From assembly GCF_021155765.1 (NCBI RefSeq), contig NC_060105.1, positions 6,446,001 through 6,510,000 on the forward strand: DNA of 64,000 nucleotides. Direction: 5' to 3'. Of this stretch, positions 38,501 through 52,072 are shown in pieces. The notes under the pieces were generated by a model, which searched no databases, had not been told where the DNA came from, and saw only the letters and a program-made list of their open reading frames with translations. The DNA comes from Diprion similis. Lineage: Eukaryota; Arthropoda; Insecta; Hymenoptera; Diprionidae. Each line of letters starts with the position of its first letter. Position 1 is the stretch's first letter. The position numbers were made by a program, and so were the translations under genes.

Positions 38501-41411
38501 TTATCGTGTAATCGCGGTAGCAGATTAACCGGACTAAGTCCATTTAATTGACGTATAGCTTAAGACAAGACACGAAGGCCTGCTTCTCTGTATTTAAAGA
38601 TCGAGCCGGAGATTATTTGGGCAATTTAAATTGGTGGATAAGTATTAATTCCCTGACAGGGCATTTATAAGTCAAGTGCGCAAAGCCTGTAGGTATTCAT
38701 AATCGAGAGCCTGGGGCTTCAAGTCTCTATTGAACCGCGATACTTGATCCTTCAACGCTTATGAGAGATTGAAATTACGTAACGCTGATTTCAATTCAAA
38801 GCGTAATATCAGTTAAGATCGTTCCGATGAATTGCTCGAACAAAAATCGTCGACGGAGACTTATTCCCGCTATCTACTTCCTGTCCTGACGACTTTTAAT
38901 CACAGGCAATTTGATCAATTTTAAAAAGTTAATTAATCGGATGCCTGACGTGTAAGGAAAAACAAATAAAAAAAAAAAAAGGAAATAATCAAACATTCTC
39001 GACGACATTTTTCAGTTATATAACAATTACAAACTATTTGTTATTATTATTGCTAGTCTTATCAATTTGTCAAATCATTGTTGCATAATCATCATAATTC
39101 GGTAGGCGGTACTGATTGTAATCGGCAAAACGACGTGCTGAATACTTTAACGCGCAGTTGTATTTTTTTTTTCGCAGAAATTGAAGCGCCAGTGTTTTGC
39201 AAAAGTCACAAATTTTCATTGACAGCTATGAGACATCGCATTAGGTATATATATTTATCATTGTCAACTTGGCGACATTGCGATTGGTTTCATTCTCGAC
39301 GGAACAAGGCGATCGAAAGCTCAACTTGTCAACCGACTGTAAAAACGCGCTTATCGCGGATGAGCTTTTGACACCGCTGGTAAAATATTACACTTCGAAT
39401 TGACGCATTTAACATCCTTCGTAATTCGTTCAACGATATAAACCGCAAAAACTGCAAATCATTATACGTAGAACCGTTTTTCGGTATAAATAGTTTAATT
39501 TTGTATTTCGCATCGCCAAGTATTTTTCACGTCATTTCTAAATGCCATCGTACCAATTGATGTGCCTTGTATAAACAAAGATCACGCTTATCGACGCTGT
39601 ACGGCTATGATTTGGCCCAACTCTAATACGCTCGTGAAATGTCACGATGACTATCAGACAGGAAGATCGAGATAAGTCGTACGACGGGCTATTAAAGCCA
39701 TATTAAGTCGACTGACGGCCGATATTTGTCACTCAATTTACTTCACCCTCAATATATCATCGTCCGTCCTGTTTAAACTCTTCCAATACCGAAGGATTAG
39801 TTCCGAAGTGTAGATATAAACGGCAAGTCTCGAGCCACCTGTTGCCCTGAATATGCTGTAAGACCCGATTTACGAGTCTCGGAATTTCCTCGCTTATTCT
39901 AATTGTTGCGAAATTTTTATCTCCGACGTTATTAAAATACGACATTTACCAAATGATATGTTTTCTCCCAATTTTGCAATTCCTGCTTTACCGTTATAGA
40001 TTCACCTTATGCAAACGCGCATAGCTATCATCGAGGTCCTTACTACTCGAGTGCTGTCCAACAATTTATACCTCCGCAGAACTGCATTGCACGGTTGCAC
40101 TTGAGCCGGCTTTCAGCTCTCTGTACGTAACAATTTATTAATAACAATAGGGTGTCCTTGTTGTTATTAATACATAAGTAAGCCATCGTAATGAGGCTTG
40201 TAACCGTGTTAAGGAAAAAAAAATAATTAACGGATCTCAGCTTTTTTTGCTAATTTTTCCAAGGTATTCGGTTGACGTCGTTTTTTTGATGCAAGGCTTT
40301 CTTTTTTCTTCCCCCCCCCCCTTCCCCCCCCCCCCCCCCCTTTTCTCTTACATCTATTTTCGACGACGATTTATACACCTATATTACACACCCAGTTTCC
40401 GTTCCGAATTTACAACAAATTCCCGGAGGACAAACTTGTGCAATGCCAAAGCTCGATAATAGCTCACGCCGAGTTGAGCGTGCCAGAATGCAAGTGTGTA
40501 ATATTGTTAGTGTTTCAACGTGGGTGGAAGTCTTGTATCGTTTAAGAAACTCTGTGCACTGACAGTATCTTTAGCACGTTCTCGTATGGAGCCGTGATGA
40601 TAAGGACGTGACCGTTTTCGCATTTCTCATTACATAAACAATTGTGGCGCGTTGATAGCGGTCGAGTTAACAATGGAAACAAGAAGAAAAGAAAAAAACA
40701 ATTCCCATGAAAAGTTTAAGAAGAGATTTTGTACGTGCTTGTTATATACAGCTCGTGTAATTACGGCTAATCATTACCGATCATTCCCGCGAAACAAGCA
40801 TTTACTTGTACAATTGGAGAATTGTATTCCGACGATAACGACGTGTTTACGCGTTATTATTTATATTGCAGAAAAAAGATGCAATGCCATTATTCTTGAT
40901 TGGAGCCTAATGTCAAGGGGTCGGGTTCACACTTCGTGCCCCGGGTAACTCTTAGCAACGACTTGAACACTTAAGCAACTCGAAGAATTTCAATCGGCTA
41001 AGCTTTATACAGCGTTACATCTCAAAATGATTGCAAAGTGTTGCGGAATTTTAGCCACAAAAATGAAAAGCTTTGAAATCACATTTTGTGATAAGCTCAT
41101 TGACGGAATGGCTTCTTTATTTTTAACAAAATTTAAAACACGATTTTACCGGTTGAGAATATCAGGGAAGGGTAAATCGTTTCCTTGTGTTTTGAATGAA
41201 AAGAAAAATATGAAAAACAAGCTATGAAATAACGGCGGTAATCCGGTAAGATTTACGTATAAAGCTTCTTGTATTCAATGGAATAAAAAATGAATAAAAA
41301 CAAGTAAAGAAATAAATAAATAAAGATTATAATCGTAGTACGTTGATGAAAAATAATGAAAAATTTACCTCGGTCCAGGAGAAATACGGCGGCAAAGATG
41401 AGGAACTTCAT
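35547..41411 (-). CDS. Alpha-carbonic anhydrase, secreted or GPI-anchored
   Basis: Catalyses reversible hydration of carbon dioxide. Six exons on the minus strand (high to low): 41411-41369, 37983-37933, 37868-37713, 36597-36374, 36242-36009, 35747-35547. Phases agree at every join, giving 302 residues. The start MKFLIFAAVFLL looks like a signal peptide. The family signature is complete: WSYWGENGP near residue 25; proton-shuttle His82 in NTGHS; zinc ligands His110, His112 (MHFHWG) and His129 (ELHLVH); and Thr213 in SLTTP, the Thr199 equivalent. Cys40 and Cys217 fit the disulfide of extracellular members. The hydrophobic C-terminus (TLLVIAGFFSVLM) after a small-residue stretch suggests a GPI-anchor signal. 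It should be catalytically active. The first intron is 3.4 kb. Family is certain; the membrane anchor is inferred. Confidence 0.9.
40310..40340. repeat. Poly-C tract in the first intron of the carbonic anhydrase gene
   Basis: Two C-runs separated by TT; the longer is about 17 bases. Length may be uncertain in the assembly. Confidence 0.7.
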
Positions 41412-44400
41412 TTTGTCGGTGAAAATTGATTTTTCAAATCGCAACGAAATAAGAATAAGTCAAGTATAAAAATTTCGTTTCGAATTTGAAAAACAAACTT
41501 CGTTGTTCACAGATGTGGTAATGGGAGATGAATTTGATGCCACCGGGAGGACGACGGGTTTGCGACTGATACTCGAACAAATAACGTTGCCGGGCACATA
41601 GATATTGCAGAAGATCACTTCCTCGCCCTGGATTTAAACTCGCACACCGTTCGGACAGCGTTTATAATGTACTGTACACTGACCAATTGCCTGGTACATT
41701 GGCAATCTACATTGAAAACCGTCGGTCCGTCGGTGAGACTCGGTCGGCAAGTGTTGGCCCGGGGCATATAAATTGCTACCTCGATCTCGTTTAAACGGTG
41801 GGCACAGCAATGGCGACATTCGGAACTCCAAAACTTTTCAAGTGATAATTTTTATCTTTATTGTACTCGAAACTTGTACGAAAGGCGCGCGTTCAGAGGC
41901 TCATTAATTAATACGTCGGATCGAGTTGCTATTATTGTCTACAATTGTCGTGAATAAAAAGTGCCGTATCAGCATACATCGCGGATATGAAAAGAGAATA
42001 CATGCGAATGCTGGCAATTTAATGGCCATAGTAAATACGACGGTATGCCGATTTCTTTATTTTTGTAACGTTCAGACCATTCCGCAGAACTCATGAGCCC
42101 GCAATTATTTGCTTACGCATTACACACAACGGCTGTACAAAATTAGATGTATTTGCAAAGGCTATATCGGTGTAAGATCTGGAGTAGTTTTGTTTGGGAA
42201 TTTTTCATTCTCAAAATAACGAGGGGACATTGCTTTTTTTTTTATATTTATATCTTTTTTTTTTTTTTATAATAATCTTTCTCTCAACCCAGATTCTTGC
42301 TGTCACTTTGGCAAAGTACCCGTAAAAGGCACATCTTGAAGTTCATAGTCGAATGCATTTTTGGTTTTTTTGATTTGTTTTAATTGAACTACCGTCCGTA
42401 CAAAGTCTCCTTGAAATCAATATACAAAAATAACTTTGGAAAAAAATTGTTTTCACTTTGCAGAAAACAAATTTCTCGAATCATAATACCTCAGTTACTC
42501 TACAACTGTAAATTAATTTATAATAAATAGTACTTAGAAGATTAAAGATGTGAGTCAGAATTGGGTAGATTTAAAAAATATTATAATGATATTTATACGT
42601 TCGAAAGTAAGGCATATTTATTATGTGAATTAAAATACTCTATAGCTGTGGAATGAATATTTCTGTTGCGATTGTACGTATATTTGTTAATTATAAATGT
42701 TCACACATCCGATATCTCTTTATTACATTGTAATATAAAACAAACACTTTTGTGACTTCAATGATTTCGTTTTTGCATGTTGAGAAATTTTTCATGTATA
42801 TAAACTCGTCCGAAAAATGATTGAATTTTCGATTCAGCAGTTCAAACCTGCAAAATGTATTGTCTTTCATTTACACAGGTATGCCTATCGGTAAAAATGT
42901 TTCATCCAATTTCACTGGCTGATGAAACGATCTCAAGAGAATACCCCTCTGTCTTTATCCGGAAGCACAAGGGCTCGAAGCCCGACGAAGAAAGTCCGAA
43001 ACGTATCTCATCAATATTATAATAGCAGGTAAAAAAAAATCGCGCGGAATACCCGCGTCGCTCTAAAAATTGCGTTTCGGCCGTTTCGCGATAAGCACAA
43101 AAGCGTCGTTAAATCCGAAACCGGAAACTACGCAGGCAGCCGGGCGATTGAGCTTTATTCGATAAATGAAAAACGATACAGTGCTTGTCGATCGGAACTG
43201 AGGGGTTGTAAGGGTGGTTCGCCCTGGGCGACTATCGACCTTTTTTTCCGTCAGCCGTGTGGAATCGCGCGATTTTCAGACCCCTTTACTTTTTCAAGTG
43301 CTCCGTGAACTCCCCCCTTTCCACCCCTTCTGTACATATATGCTTACCTAAATTTCACGGAGGATATACCCTCTTTGTAGAAATTTCATTCGTATACTCT
43401 TTGCCAGGTTTACATACCGGGTAAACACCCTGACATAAATTTGATTCGTTGGTCAATAGGAGCTCTTTGCGTTATAAGGCTGTGAAGAAGAGCCCCGATG
43501 GTGCTGGGGCGTGTATTTACATAGAAACTTACACACCTACGAGTGATTTTTGCACTTCAAATTAGTTGACTTTAGACTGATTCGAAATTTCAGTTTGCGA
43601 TTCTATTATTCTTGTTATTATTGGGCGTGAAGTGGTGCTCAGTGTCTACAGAGAGCACAAAATCATCACGTCCTCAGAATGTGTTTCCAATTGATTCGGA
43701 CGGCGGCATTTTTCTCGTGGCAATGCCTGCATCCCCGTCTCAACTGTTCCGAGATTATTTTATTAACATTTCATTCCAATTTGAGGCTCATCTCTGTCTG
43801 ACCATGCGAATATTTTACCATCAATAATTGAATCCAAGGTGCCATTTTCACCCCCGAAAAGTTCTCGAAATCTATCTTAATTATTGAGAAATCGGGATAC
43901 CAAAATAACTCTACCATGGGGGCCTCGTCAACAGGCTTAGAAAAAGAATTATTATAATTTATAAAGCTATCCAGATGAGTTTTTTTCTATTTATCTGAGA
44001 AAAGATTATTACGAACATTACACCCAGGAATTATTTAAAATATATATTATAGAGATAATTTAGTATGGATGATGTCGTTGTGACATTTTGTTTGGAGTTT
44101 CCAATCAGCTGATATTTGCTTCAATTTTTGATTCATTAAAAATGGGGAAAAAACTGTCTAATTATTCGAGCTTTCTCTAGTTTATATGTATCAGAAGAAT
44201 TGTTTATTACTATTTTTTTTTTTTTGCAAAGAACTTATTTTCACGCCTGCAGGGGGCTCCGGGCCCCCTGACTCCGGCCCTGCGGTCAGATTTGCTCCCT
44301 CGGTCGTTCTGGGCTAATAGCTTGACATTGACACCGTTACAATTGACATTCAGACTTTATTTGATGGCCCGGTCTCTCCCCTCGTAAATTCGAGTCTGGT

Positions 44401-45607
44401 TCAAGTCTAATTGAACCCTAATTTTGAGCGGTAAAATTTTTTTTTTAGAATATAACCAGGCTGATTGGAACTGAAAATTGCGCCCACACGTAACAAGAAA
44501 TCCGTGTATCGTTGAGTCCAGATTTCGTTCTTTGATTTTCGCATCCGATTTTGCGTAAGAAATATTTTACAAAAATTATCGGAACACTTTGAGTGCGGAT
44601 GAGGGTTTCAATTTTCGACTAACGATGTTTATAAATTATTTCTCACGTTGGTCACTAACGAAGATTAATGAGCTCACTTTTGGTTCGTCTGGTCCTAAGG
44701 TTTCTAGCTGCAGTTACTAAATATAAATTTAAATAGCCGAACGGGGTCGCGTGAGAGCAATAATAAATGAAAAAAGTTCCAACTTTCCACTCTACTTTGC
44801 TGGTCTTGTAGCCTGCTCGTTATGTGTTTATACAAACGTGTGATAAATAATCGTTTATAAATAAATCAGGAACTTTTGTGGAATCATGTTGATTCGTCGT
44901 CGATCACCCGAAGCGAGCTTCATATTCAAATCGACTTTGCTCTTCGACACACGCGTAACTCCAACGCAAATCTACTTTTGAGTACATGCATGTTCATTTT
45001 ACGACTAACCTGACATTCGCGTATCGCAGATTTAAGCGTCCTGTAATTTGTTTCGAATTCTCAAACATGTTATCAAGCTAATTTGATTATATGCGAATAT
45101 CAAAACTCATTTACTTATTGTATTATATATACGCAAAGATTTATTTATCGGCAAATTATACCCCAACTTCCGTGAAGCCAATTGATAACAAAAGGAAAAC
45201 AATTTTTCACCCGCGTACCACTAGACATGTATATAAAAAAAGTATATAAATATTAAGAATATTCACATACAGGTATATAATATATAAATATATGATATGT
45301 AAGTTAAATTTCTACGTTTAAAAAACTGTTCATCGGCTGTTCGATCTCGGATTTGGTTTTCTCAGGCTTATGTTCAGACACCGAACTTTCATAGGCACTA
45401 AAATTTTTTATCTATCCAACTATTCGTCCACATTTCTGTAAACAACGATCTGATTCCATTTGCAACTTGTGTCACCTTTTTCGAATTGAGGAAAATAAAT
45501 AAATAAATAAATGCATAAATGAATAAACTGTCGAAATGAAAAGGTCCGTGGCAATTGAGATCGTTGCAAATACCGAGTGTCCGACCTGTCCGGTAATATT
45601 AAACGAT
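41412..45607. other. Intergenic between carbonic anhydrase and the potassium channel
   Basis: The carbonic anhydrase promoter should lie just above 41411; TATA-like words occur at about 41627-41637 and 41764-41773 (minus strand), but neither is convincing. A hAT-like transposon end is at 44242-44282. AAAT-type runs sit at 45492-45512. No gene was recognised. Confidence 0.45.
44242..44282 (-). mobile_element. Relic end of a hAT-like DNA transposon
   Basis: Read on the minus strand from 44282, the sequence begins CAGGGCCGGAGTCAGGGGGC, which resembles terminal repeats of hAT-superfamily elements. It is unusually GC-rich for its surroundings and contains a perfect 8-bp stem, CAGGGGGC with GCCCCCTG. 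No matching opposite end was found nearby, so it is probably a solo remnant. Confidence 0.4.
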
Positions 45608-46639
45608 TTACTCGTTGACAGGCAAGTGGCAGCAGAGTAAAAACTTGAGGCGAACCTCCTCGACCGTCCTTCTGAGGAATTCCTTGAGTTCCCTTGCCTT
45701 GACACGCACGTCTTCGCGCATAAGGTTGTAGCACATGGCGATGAGGCCCATGCCGAGTAGCAGGAAGACGAAGTTGATGACGAGCTTGGTTTGACTTGAG
45801 GCGTGACTTCCGTCGCGAGACCCAAAGCTAGTCACGCCAGGGACGAAGTCGCCGATGCCGATCTTACAGAGCGAGGTAACGCAGAAGTAAACGCTGTCAA
45901 GGAAGCCCCAGTTCTCCCACTGGGCGAAGGTCACGGATCCGGCCAAGACGTAGCCGAAAATTACCCAGAGGCAGGCCGTCGAGGGTACGATTATGCGCTC
46001 TCCGCCGGTTCTCTGCTTCCCGGTGCACTCGTGGGCTCGCCTGTAAAGCCACCGAAAGCTCTGGGCGAGGACCTTGCCCATATTCATGAAGTAGAGTATG
46101 TAGAGAGGGATGCCGATCACGGCGTACACGACCGTCACCCACCGGCCAAGATGGGTCCTGGGCACGATGTTCCCGTAACCGATCATCGTGAAGACCGACA
46201 TGCAGAACATCAGGGCAGCCGGGAAGGTCCAGACGTCCTTGACCCCACGACCGTGGTACTTTTGTTTCTTGGCGAGGTGGACAAGTTCGTTTTGGAAGTC
46301 CTTCAAAACCGCCCTGGTCCGGAGCTCGAACGCCGTCTGGTTCAGGGTGTTCACCAGGCTGTCGCCCGCCGTTTTGACCCAGAGGTCATTCGCGCAGGTG
46401 TTTAGTGCTCGGGCCGCGATCTCGACTTCCGGGTACTCGGACATCGTCTCTATATGGATGAAGCCGAAGGCTCCGACCACCGCGTACCCCACTATCAGAC
46501 CCCCGACGCCGACCTGGGTGCACATAAAGGCCACCAGCTTACGGCAGCAGTCTTTCACTTGCTCTCTTGGGTCCGGGCCCGTCGACGTACTCGAGGAGTC
46601 GCGGCTCCTCACCGACGACCGCATCGCTCTGCGAGACAT
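45608..46639 (-). CDS. Two-pore-domain potassium channel (TWiK-like)
   Basis: A single exon encoding 343 residues; the in-frame stop directly before the ATG fixes the start. K2P channels carry background potassium current across the plasma membrane. The layout is typical: TM1 about 40-64, an extracellular cap with Cys82 and an NQT glycosylation site at 100-102, pore 1 with TMIGYGN (151-157), TM2 about 168-190, TM3 about 219-240, pore 2 with CKIGIGD (258-264), TM4 about 286-304, and a short basic tail with a double Cys. The Thr that normally precedes the I-G-Y/F-G filter is Met in pore 1 and Lys in pore 2. The gene is GC-rich next to AT-rich flanks. K2P identity is strong; the exact insect orthologue is not assigned. 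Confidence 0.9.
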   Translation of the reverse strand: MSRRAMRSSVRSRDSSSTSTGPDPREQVKDCCRKLVAFMCTQVGVGGLIVGYAVVGAFGFIHIETMSEYPEVEIAARALNTCANDLWVKTAGDSLVNTLNQTAFELRTRAVLKDFQNELVHLAKKQKYHGRGVKDVWTFPAALMFCMSVFTMIGYGNIVPRTHLGRWVTVVYAVIGIPLYILYFMNMGKVLAQSFRWLYRRAHECTGKQRTGGERIIVPSTACLWVIFGYVLAGSVTFAQWENWGFLDSVYFCVTSLCKIGIGDFVPGVTSFGSRDGSHASSQTKLVINFVFLLLGMGLIAMCYNLMREDVRVKARELKEFLRRTVEEVRLKFLLCCHLPVNE

Positions 46640-49434
46640 TTAATCAGACCAGGAACAGGAAGACGGAGACGACGGACGTGGAGGCCGGGCTTATGGACGC
46701 TCGGAAACTGCCGCCGAGAAGATATTTGGATTCTCACAGCCTCTCCGGCTCTTCTATTTCTGTACCTTTATTGCTATGTTCCTCCCCTCGCCAGCTCGAA
46801 CTTCTAGCCGTGCTTCCGCGCTCGGCTCAATGCTCGCGATTCGACCTGGTAGCTGCTCGTTGGAACGCTGAAAAAGTCGGTGTAAGCTCCGAGCATCTTT
46901 CTTTTTTTTTTTTTTTTATCTCATTCACGATATAACGCGAACCATTTTTCTCGGTGACATGTTTTCCGGTTCTCGTGATATCCTGAAAACGGTTTAAACC
47001 CATTTACTTTAAGTTTGGAGACAGTATTGTTGAATTCTTTATCTTCTTTGTTACGATTCCGTCTCGTTTTTAACCGTCTTATTTTTTCTAGTTGGAGAAA
47101 AAAAATTGTTCATGAAAAAACTCCGACCGTTGCTAAGAAGATAAATTATGCAAGGCATCATACACGCTATCGGAAAAATTTCAAGTGAATCAGTTTGAGC
47201 TGTTTTTGAGATACCGTTGGCATTGTAAACATGTCACTGAGCTATACGGTTGACGTTATTGTCAGTGACAATTCCTCGTACTATTTGGTTCTGATAAAAA
47301 AAAATATTCCGATGCAGCTTGTTTTACACACGTTTGAATACAAGAAATGTTATCTTATTGAATAATTGGTTGTCGAGAAATGAATTTCGAAAATTCATTC
47401 ACCTTTTTAGCAGTCTATTCGTATACTCCATTCCCTTAACTGAGGATTTTTGTCAACGGGGTAGAAATGAGAACGACTTTAACGTTGATTTTGAGTCACC
47501 GGATTCCAACCAATAATTCTTCACGTTCAAGCGATTTGCGGCGTTAGTCAGTTCATTATTTGGAGTAGAAGAATACCACCAGCTGTTGGCAGGGATACAA
47601 AAATATCGTGTTGATCGAGTTTGATGGAGTTTGATCATATGTAACGGAATCAGATAGCCTCGTCTCGGACCACCCGTTGTTTAACTCCCTGTCGAATTCA
47701 GGTATTCAAAGAGAGAGAGATTAAATATCGCCGGACGACTTCCAGTTACCAATTTTATTAGGTACACATCTACACGAGCTTTTCGTTTTCTCTTTGGGTA
47801 ATTTTACTTCACTGCCTTTCGATTGACGTAGCCTTTTCATAAAACGAGAATTTTAGCTTGTTATTATTCTTTCACTATCTGCTCCGATTATACTCGGTTA
47901 TAACTCCATATCGCCTGGTTGTCTGGATCGGGTACGTTGGGCTCAGTTTTTACAGACCATAAATTTACCCGCAAGCTCAAAACCTCCGCGAATATTTCTA
48001 CGTTTGTAATACGGCAATATTTTATCTTCTCATTTTTCAACAGCAACTGTCGTGTTTTGTCAATCTTGTTATCCGTGCACTGGATCAAACGATGTAACCA
48101 CCCGTCCACTCTTGCAGATCTGATAAGAACGTCTTAGACGCGCAGTACGATGCTATCTTTACAATTAGTATAACCACAGCTGTCACATTTATTGAGACAT
48201 AATTGGAGGAAGGTTCACAGCCATCGAAGTCCAGCCGGGGGTTGCGAAATGAGAAATATCTGATCTATCTTGCTTCCTACAGAGTATGGGTGGAAAAATT
48301 GCGATTGATCGATTACCTGATCGTCCGTCAGGTCCAGAGCCTTATCAAATTGTTCAAAGTTCACGAGATGAATCACACTCATGTTCTTTGCCAATTTTTT
48401 CGCGATTGATTCGTGTTATCCGAAACCTTGATCTCCGACGCCTCTCTTCGGAGTAGAAAGAATTTTGTAGAATCTAAAAATAGAAGTGATCCGAGTTATA
48501 TATAACTCACTATCAGTCGACTCTCGGAAATTCGACGTTCATTCATAACGACAATGCGGCAACAATCTTGGCTTTATTGTCTTCGACGGTTAGGCGAGTG
48601 CCTGGAAATCTCACGGATGTCGTTTTCTCTACTTACCTTTTCACGCACTCGTTATACTTGGCCGTGGCGTGGGTGGGAGGAGGCGTTATGTGGAATGTCG
48701 TAATGCACCGTAAACAGCATAAACAGCATAAACAGCATATGCACAACGCCCCGGTGTGTCTACATGCGTAATTATTATTCCATCTCTTATTCTCCGCTGG
48801 TTGGTGCGAGGTTCGTTACACTCGCGAGACGTAGTCTTATGAAATTAATTCACACACTCCAGTCCTCTTATCTTACTCATCTTTCACTTTTATTTATTTA
48901 ATAGTTTACATAATAACGTTTCATCGCAGTGTATAATCATTTATTATTTATTTACATATGAAAATGAAACGCAGAAATACACGCTGACTACACTCGGTAT
49001 GATATATGGTGAATATTTAAAATAAAAATCGATTCCTTACTCATATGATTACTGTCTAGACAGAACGAAGCTAACAAATTCTCAACCTCCGAATGAACAC
49101 TGATCAAAAGGGAATTCATATTTATACTAATTACAACGTTCAATCACGCGGAAAATAACTACGTTAAAAATAAAATTACATAAATAGGCGTACATCTAAC
49201 TTTTTATAATAACGAATCCAGATGATGTTATATAAATTCCCCCATCTGTATTCTTCTTCGATCTAGTTCCACTCCATCAAAATTATACATATTCCCAGCC
49301 TTGTGACCCCGGTATGTTTTTTCCTCAACGCTAACGACGAACCCAATTAACCGAGTTTCTCGCAAGGCCCATTGTTCGTACCGTATTTCTGCGAGCAGCA
49401 TCCAACAGTGGTGTTGCGAAACAGGCCCAAACAT
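46640..49434. other. Intergenic, no gene recognised
   Basis: Contains the potassium channel's upstream region, a T-run at about 46904-46917 and a 9-bp tandem repeat (AAACAGCAT) at about 48712-48738. Nothing else is supported. Confidence 0.5.
48712..48738. repeat. 9-bp tandem repeat, three copies
   Basis: Three direct copies of AAACAGCAT with no interruptions. Confidence 0.8.
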
Positions 49435-52019
49435 CTACATCCCTCCTTTACCTTGTCCAAGTTCCTTCTCCTCCTCAGAGTCATCGGATATTATTTGCAC
49501 GTTTCTAACCGGTCCCATTTTTCTGTACCGATAGGGGTTCGGGGCCGGCGCAGCGGCAGCCATAACAGCCGGTGCCATTACGGGTCGATCGGGGTTGATA
49601 GCGAGCTGCAGCATCCTGAGCAGAAGAGCTTCCCTGACCGGCGGTGGAAGGACTTCCTCATCATTTCCAGGATTCTCCGTCTCCTGAGCGTAGAACTTTT
49701 GCCTGTAAACCCTCTTCCCGTACCCAGAAGCGGGCTCCTGATAATCCTCGTACCTGCCGGGCTGGTAAACGGGGTTCAGAACCCTCGATAATCCCGGGCG
49801 TCTTCCTGACGCCGGTTGGACGGCGAGTCTTTCGCCGTACTGGTTGGGCAGCGGGCCCTGTTCGTACCCGTTTCGAAAGAGGTTTTGCCGTGGAACCGGG
49901 GCCTGATAGTCGTTCCGGTAGGTGGGGAAGGTCTGCTCGTCGTAAAGAGCGTCCTCGAGGTAGGTTCGAGGGTGGGCCAGGGCTCGGGCCCCGTATTGAC
50001 TGATGAGGAGTCGCCGGAGGAGGATCTGAAAGTCGCGACGACTGAGAGGCGGTGTTATGGGTTGCAGGGGTTCCGGGGGTGGAGCAACATTCTGGGCCCT
50101 ATAGGGGTAGTCCTGGACCGACGAATAGTCCGCCTCGTCAACTGGAGACTGCTGATCGTCCTCCGGATACGGCAGTGGACGAGGAACAGGTCTCATCAGG
50201 GGCCGCAAGAAGTTGGGTCCGACCTGAACTCGCGGTTTGGGACCTTGCTCCGGCGCCGTCGGCTCCGCCAAGTACCGTGGCTGGGTCTGCTCTTGGGCCT
50301 CGGGGAAAAGGTGGTTTGGAAGCGGACGGAATATTATTCTGCTCAGCGGAAGCTGTCGGTAGGACGCGGGGTCCTCGTCATCGGGCACCCTTCGAGCCTC
50401 GACGATTATACCCTCGGGTGGAACTTCTCTGAGGTACTGTTGCTGGTCCGGATGTTCCCTGACGTAGACCGGCTCTGAACTCTGCCTCGCGTAGTCGCGA
50501 CTGGGTTGAACGGGCGTCCTGAAGAGGACCTGTTGCTGCGGCTGGGCGTTCCGCTCCTGTTCCTGGAGGTCCTTTTCCCGAGTTTCATACGCCCTAAGGC
50601 CCTCGTATTTTGAGTTCGGTTCGAACCTCGCGGGGCCCAGGTTGTCCTGGTTCACGTAGATCGTCTTTGGTCGCTCGGCTCGCGAGCCTGCGATCCTCTG
50701 GGCCACCCGGGGTGGCGTCGAGGTCGTGAATAGCGGCCTCGAGAGCGACAACGCGCCCCCGTAGACGTCGCCGTGCTCGTCCACCGCCTCTTCCGTTGCG
50801 CCGTCGGCCTTGGTCGTGTCCTCGTTGAGCTGTCGCCGCAGGTTGTTGCCCGTAGTGATTTTCACCTCGTCCTCGTGGTCCTCGAACTCCTCCGTGATGG
50901 GACGCAGAGAGTGGCTCGGTTCGATCGGCCTCTTGGCGAATATTAACCTCCGATGAACCGGGGCTCGTTTGTCCTCGACGACCGGTCGCGTGATCTGGGA
51001 GTCCTCGTCCTCCGCTTCTGTGTCCTCCTCGACCACCAGTGGCGCCGGACGCTGGTGCGGGCTGAAACGAGGCCTGTTTCTGGACGGTGATGATTTGATG
51101 TAATGTCCGTTGTAGGTTGGCCTCGAGGACGGCGGCTCGGTCGTCGTCGTTGTGCTCGTCGTCGTCGTCGAGGTCGTGGTGGTCTTCCTGAGACGCGGAA
51201 TGGTCTGGACCACCGAAGACCTGGCGCTGGCCTCGGTCGCGTAAACGACGCTCGGCTTTCGCGTCGACGTCGAGGTCAGGTTCAGACGAGGGATGCTCTG
51301 GACCACCGAGACCTGTTCTTGCAGTGGGGAAACCGTGGTCGCCTTGAAACCAGTTCCGTTTGACGAGGAGTAGGACACCCTCTTGATCTCGCCCTCGGCG
51401 TCGACGAAGCCAAAGGTGCCCTTGATGTTGCCTAAAACATCGCGGCTCTCCACCTGTCGGGGTAATTAGTGACCATGGTCAGTGCACGATGGGCATGTTA
51501 AAGTGTGATAACTGGTATCCGGCGAACCGCTCCAACTTACCTTGAAGGAGCCATCCCCAGCCTCGTAGCCAAAGGTGTACGATCCGTCCTCGTTGACCTT
51601 TCTTATTTGCTTCAGGATCGCCACCTGCTGGTCGTTACTCGTCTCGGACGTTTGCTGATCCATTGGGTTGGTGCAGCTTGCCGTCACCAAGCAAAATATT
51701 GCTATTAGCCATGGCGTCATCTTGAAACAGAGAAGACGGTTCGTCATTCAATGTAGATATACAAAAAACTCGACATTTATTATATTTTCTAAAATTTTAA
51801 CTTTCTGGCACACTTGAATCATATCACATTTTGACTCGAGTTTCACGTTTTCTACTATCAATTTCTCTTTCTACGAAAAATCTGTAACAACTAGATGTCA
51901 ATCACTGACTGATCGGGAACACACACGGGACATTTGATCGTTGATTGGATACGATTGGGAGTGGATGGAGGGCCGATGGAAACGCGACGAGGAAGACCCA
52001 CCTTGCAGGTAGAACCCAT
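49435..52019 (-). CDS. Large cuticle protein with R&R chitin-binding domain and low-complexity tail
   Basis: A secreted structural cuticle protein. Exons on the minus strand: 52019-52002, 51720-51541, 51453-49435, all phase 0, giving 738 residues. The very short first exon (MGSTCK) is typical of R&R cuticle genes. The signal peptide continues in exon 2 (MTPWLIAIFCLVTASC). The Rebers-Riddiford domain spans about residues 46-105 (VNEDGSYTFGYEAGDGSFK, then GNIKGTFGFVDAEGEIKRV) and is split by an intron at FK/VE. The long tail contains Thr-rich runs, two SVVQ-x-IPRL motifs, acidic patches, and Pro/Arg/Tyr/Gln-rich sequence. A TATA element lies at the right distance upstream. The cuticle class is firm; the exact orthologue is not named. 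Confidence 0.85.
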
Positions 52020-52072
52020 GTTACCGCGAATGCGGCTGGTGTTGACAATGGGATGCCGAGTTTCCCGGAGCT

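Noticed and set aside
45803-46405. 200-codon plus-strand open frame
   Set aside because: Antisense shadow of the GC-rich potassium channel exon.
49816-50478. 220-codon plus-strand open frame
   Set aside because: Antisense to the large cuticle exon; no domain seen.
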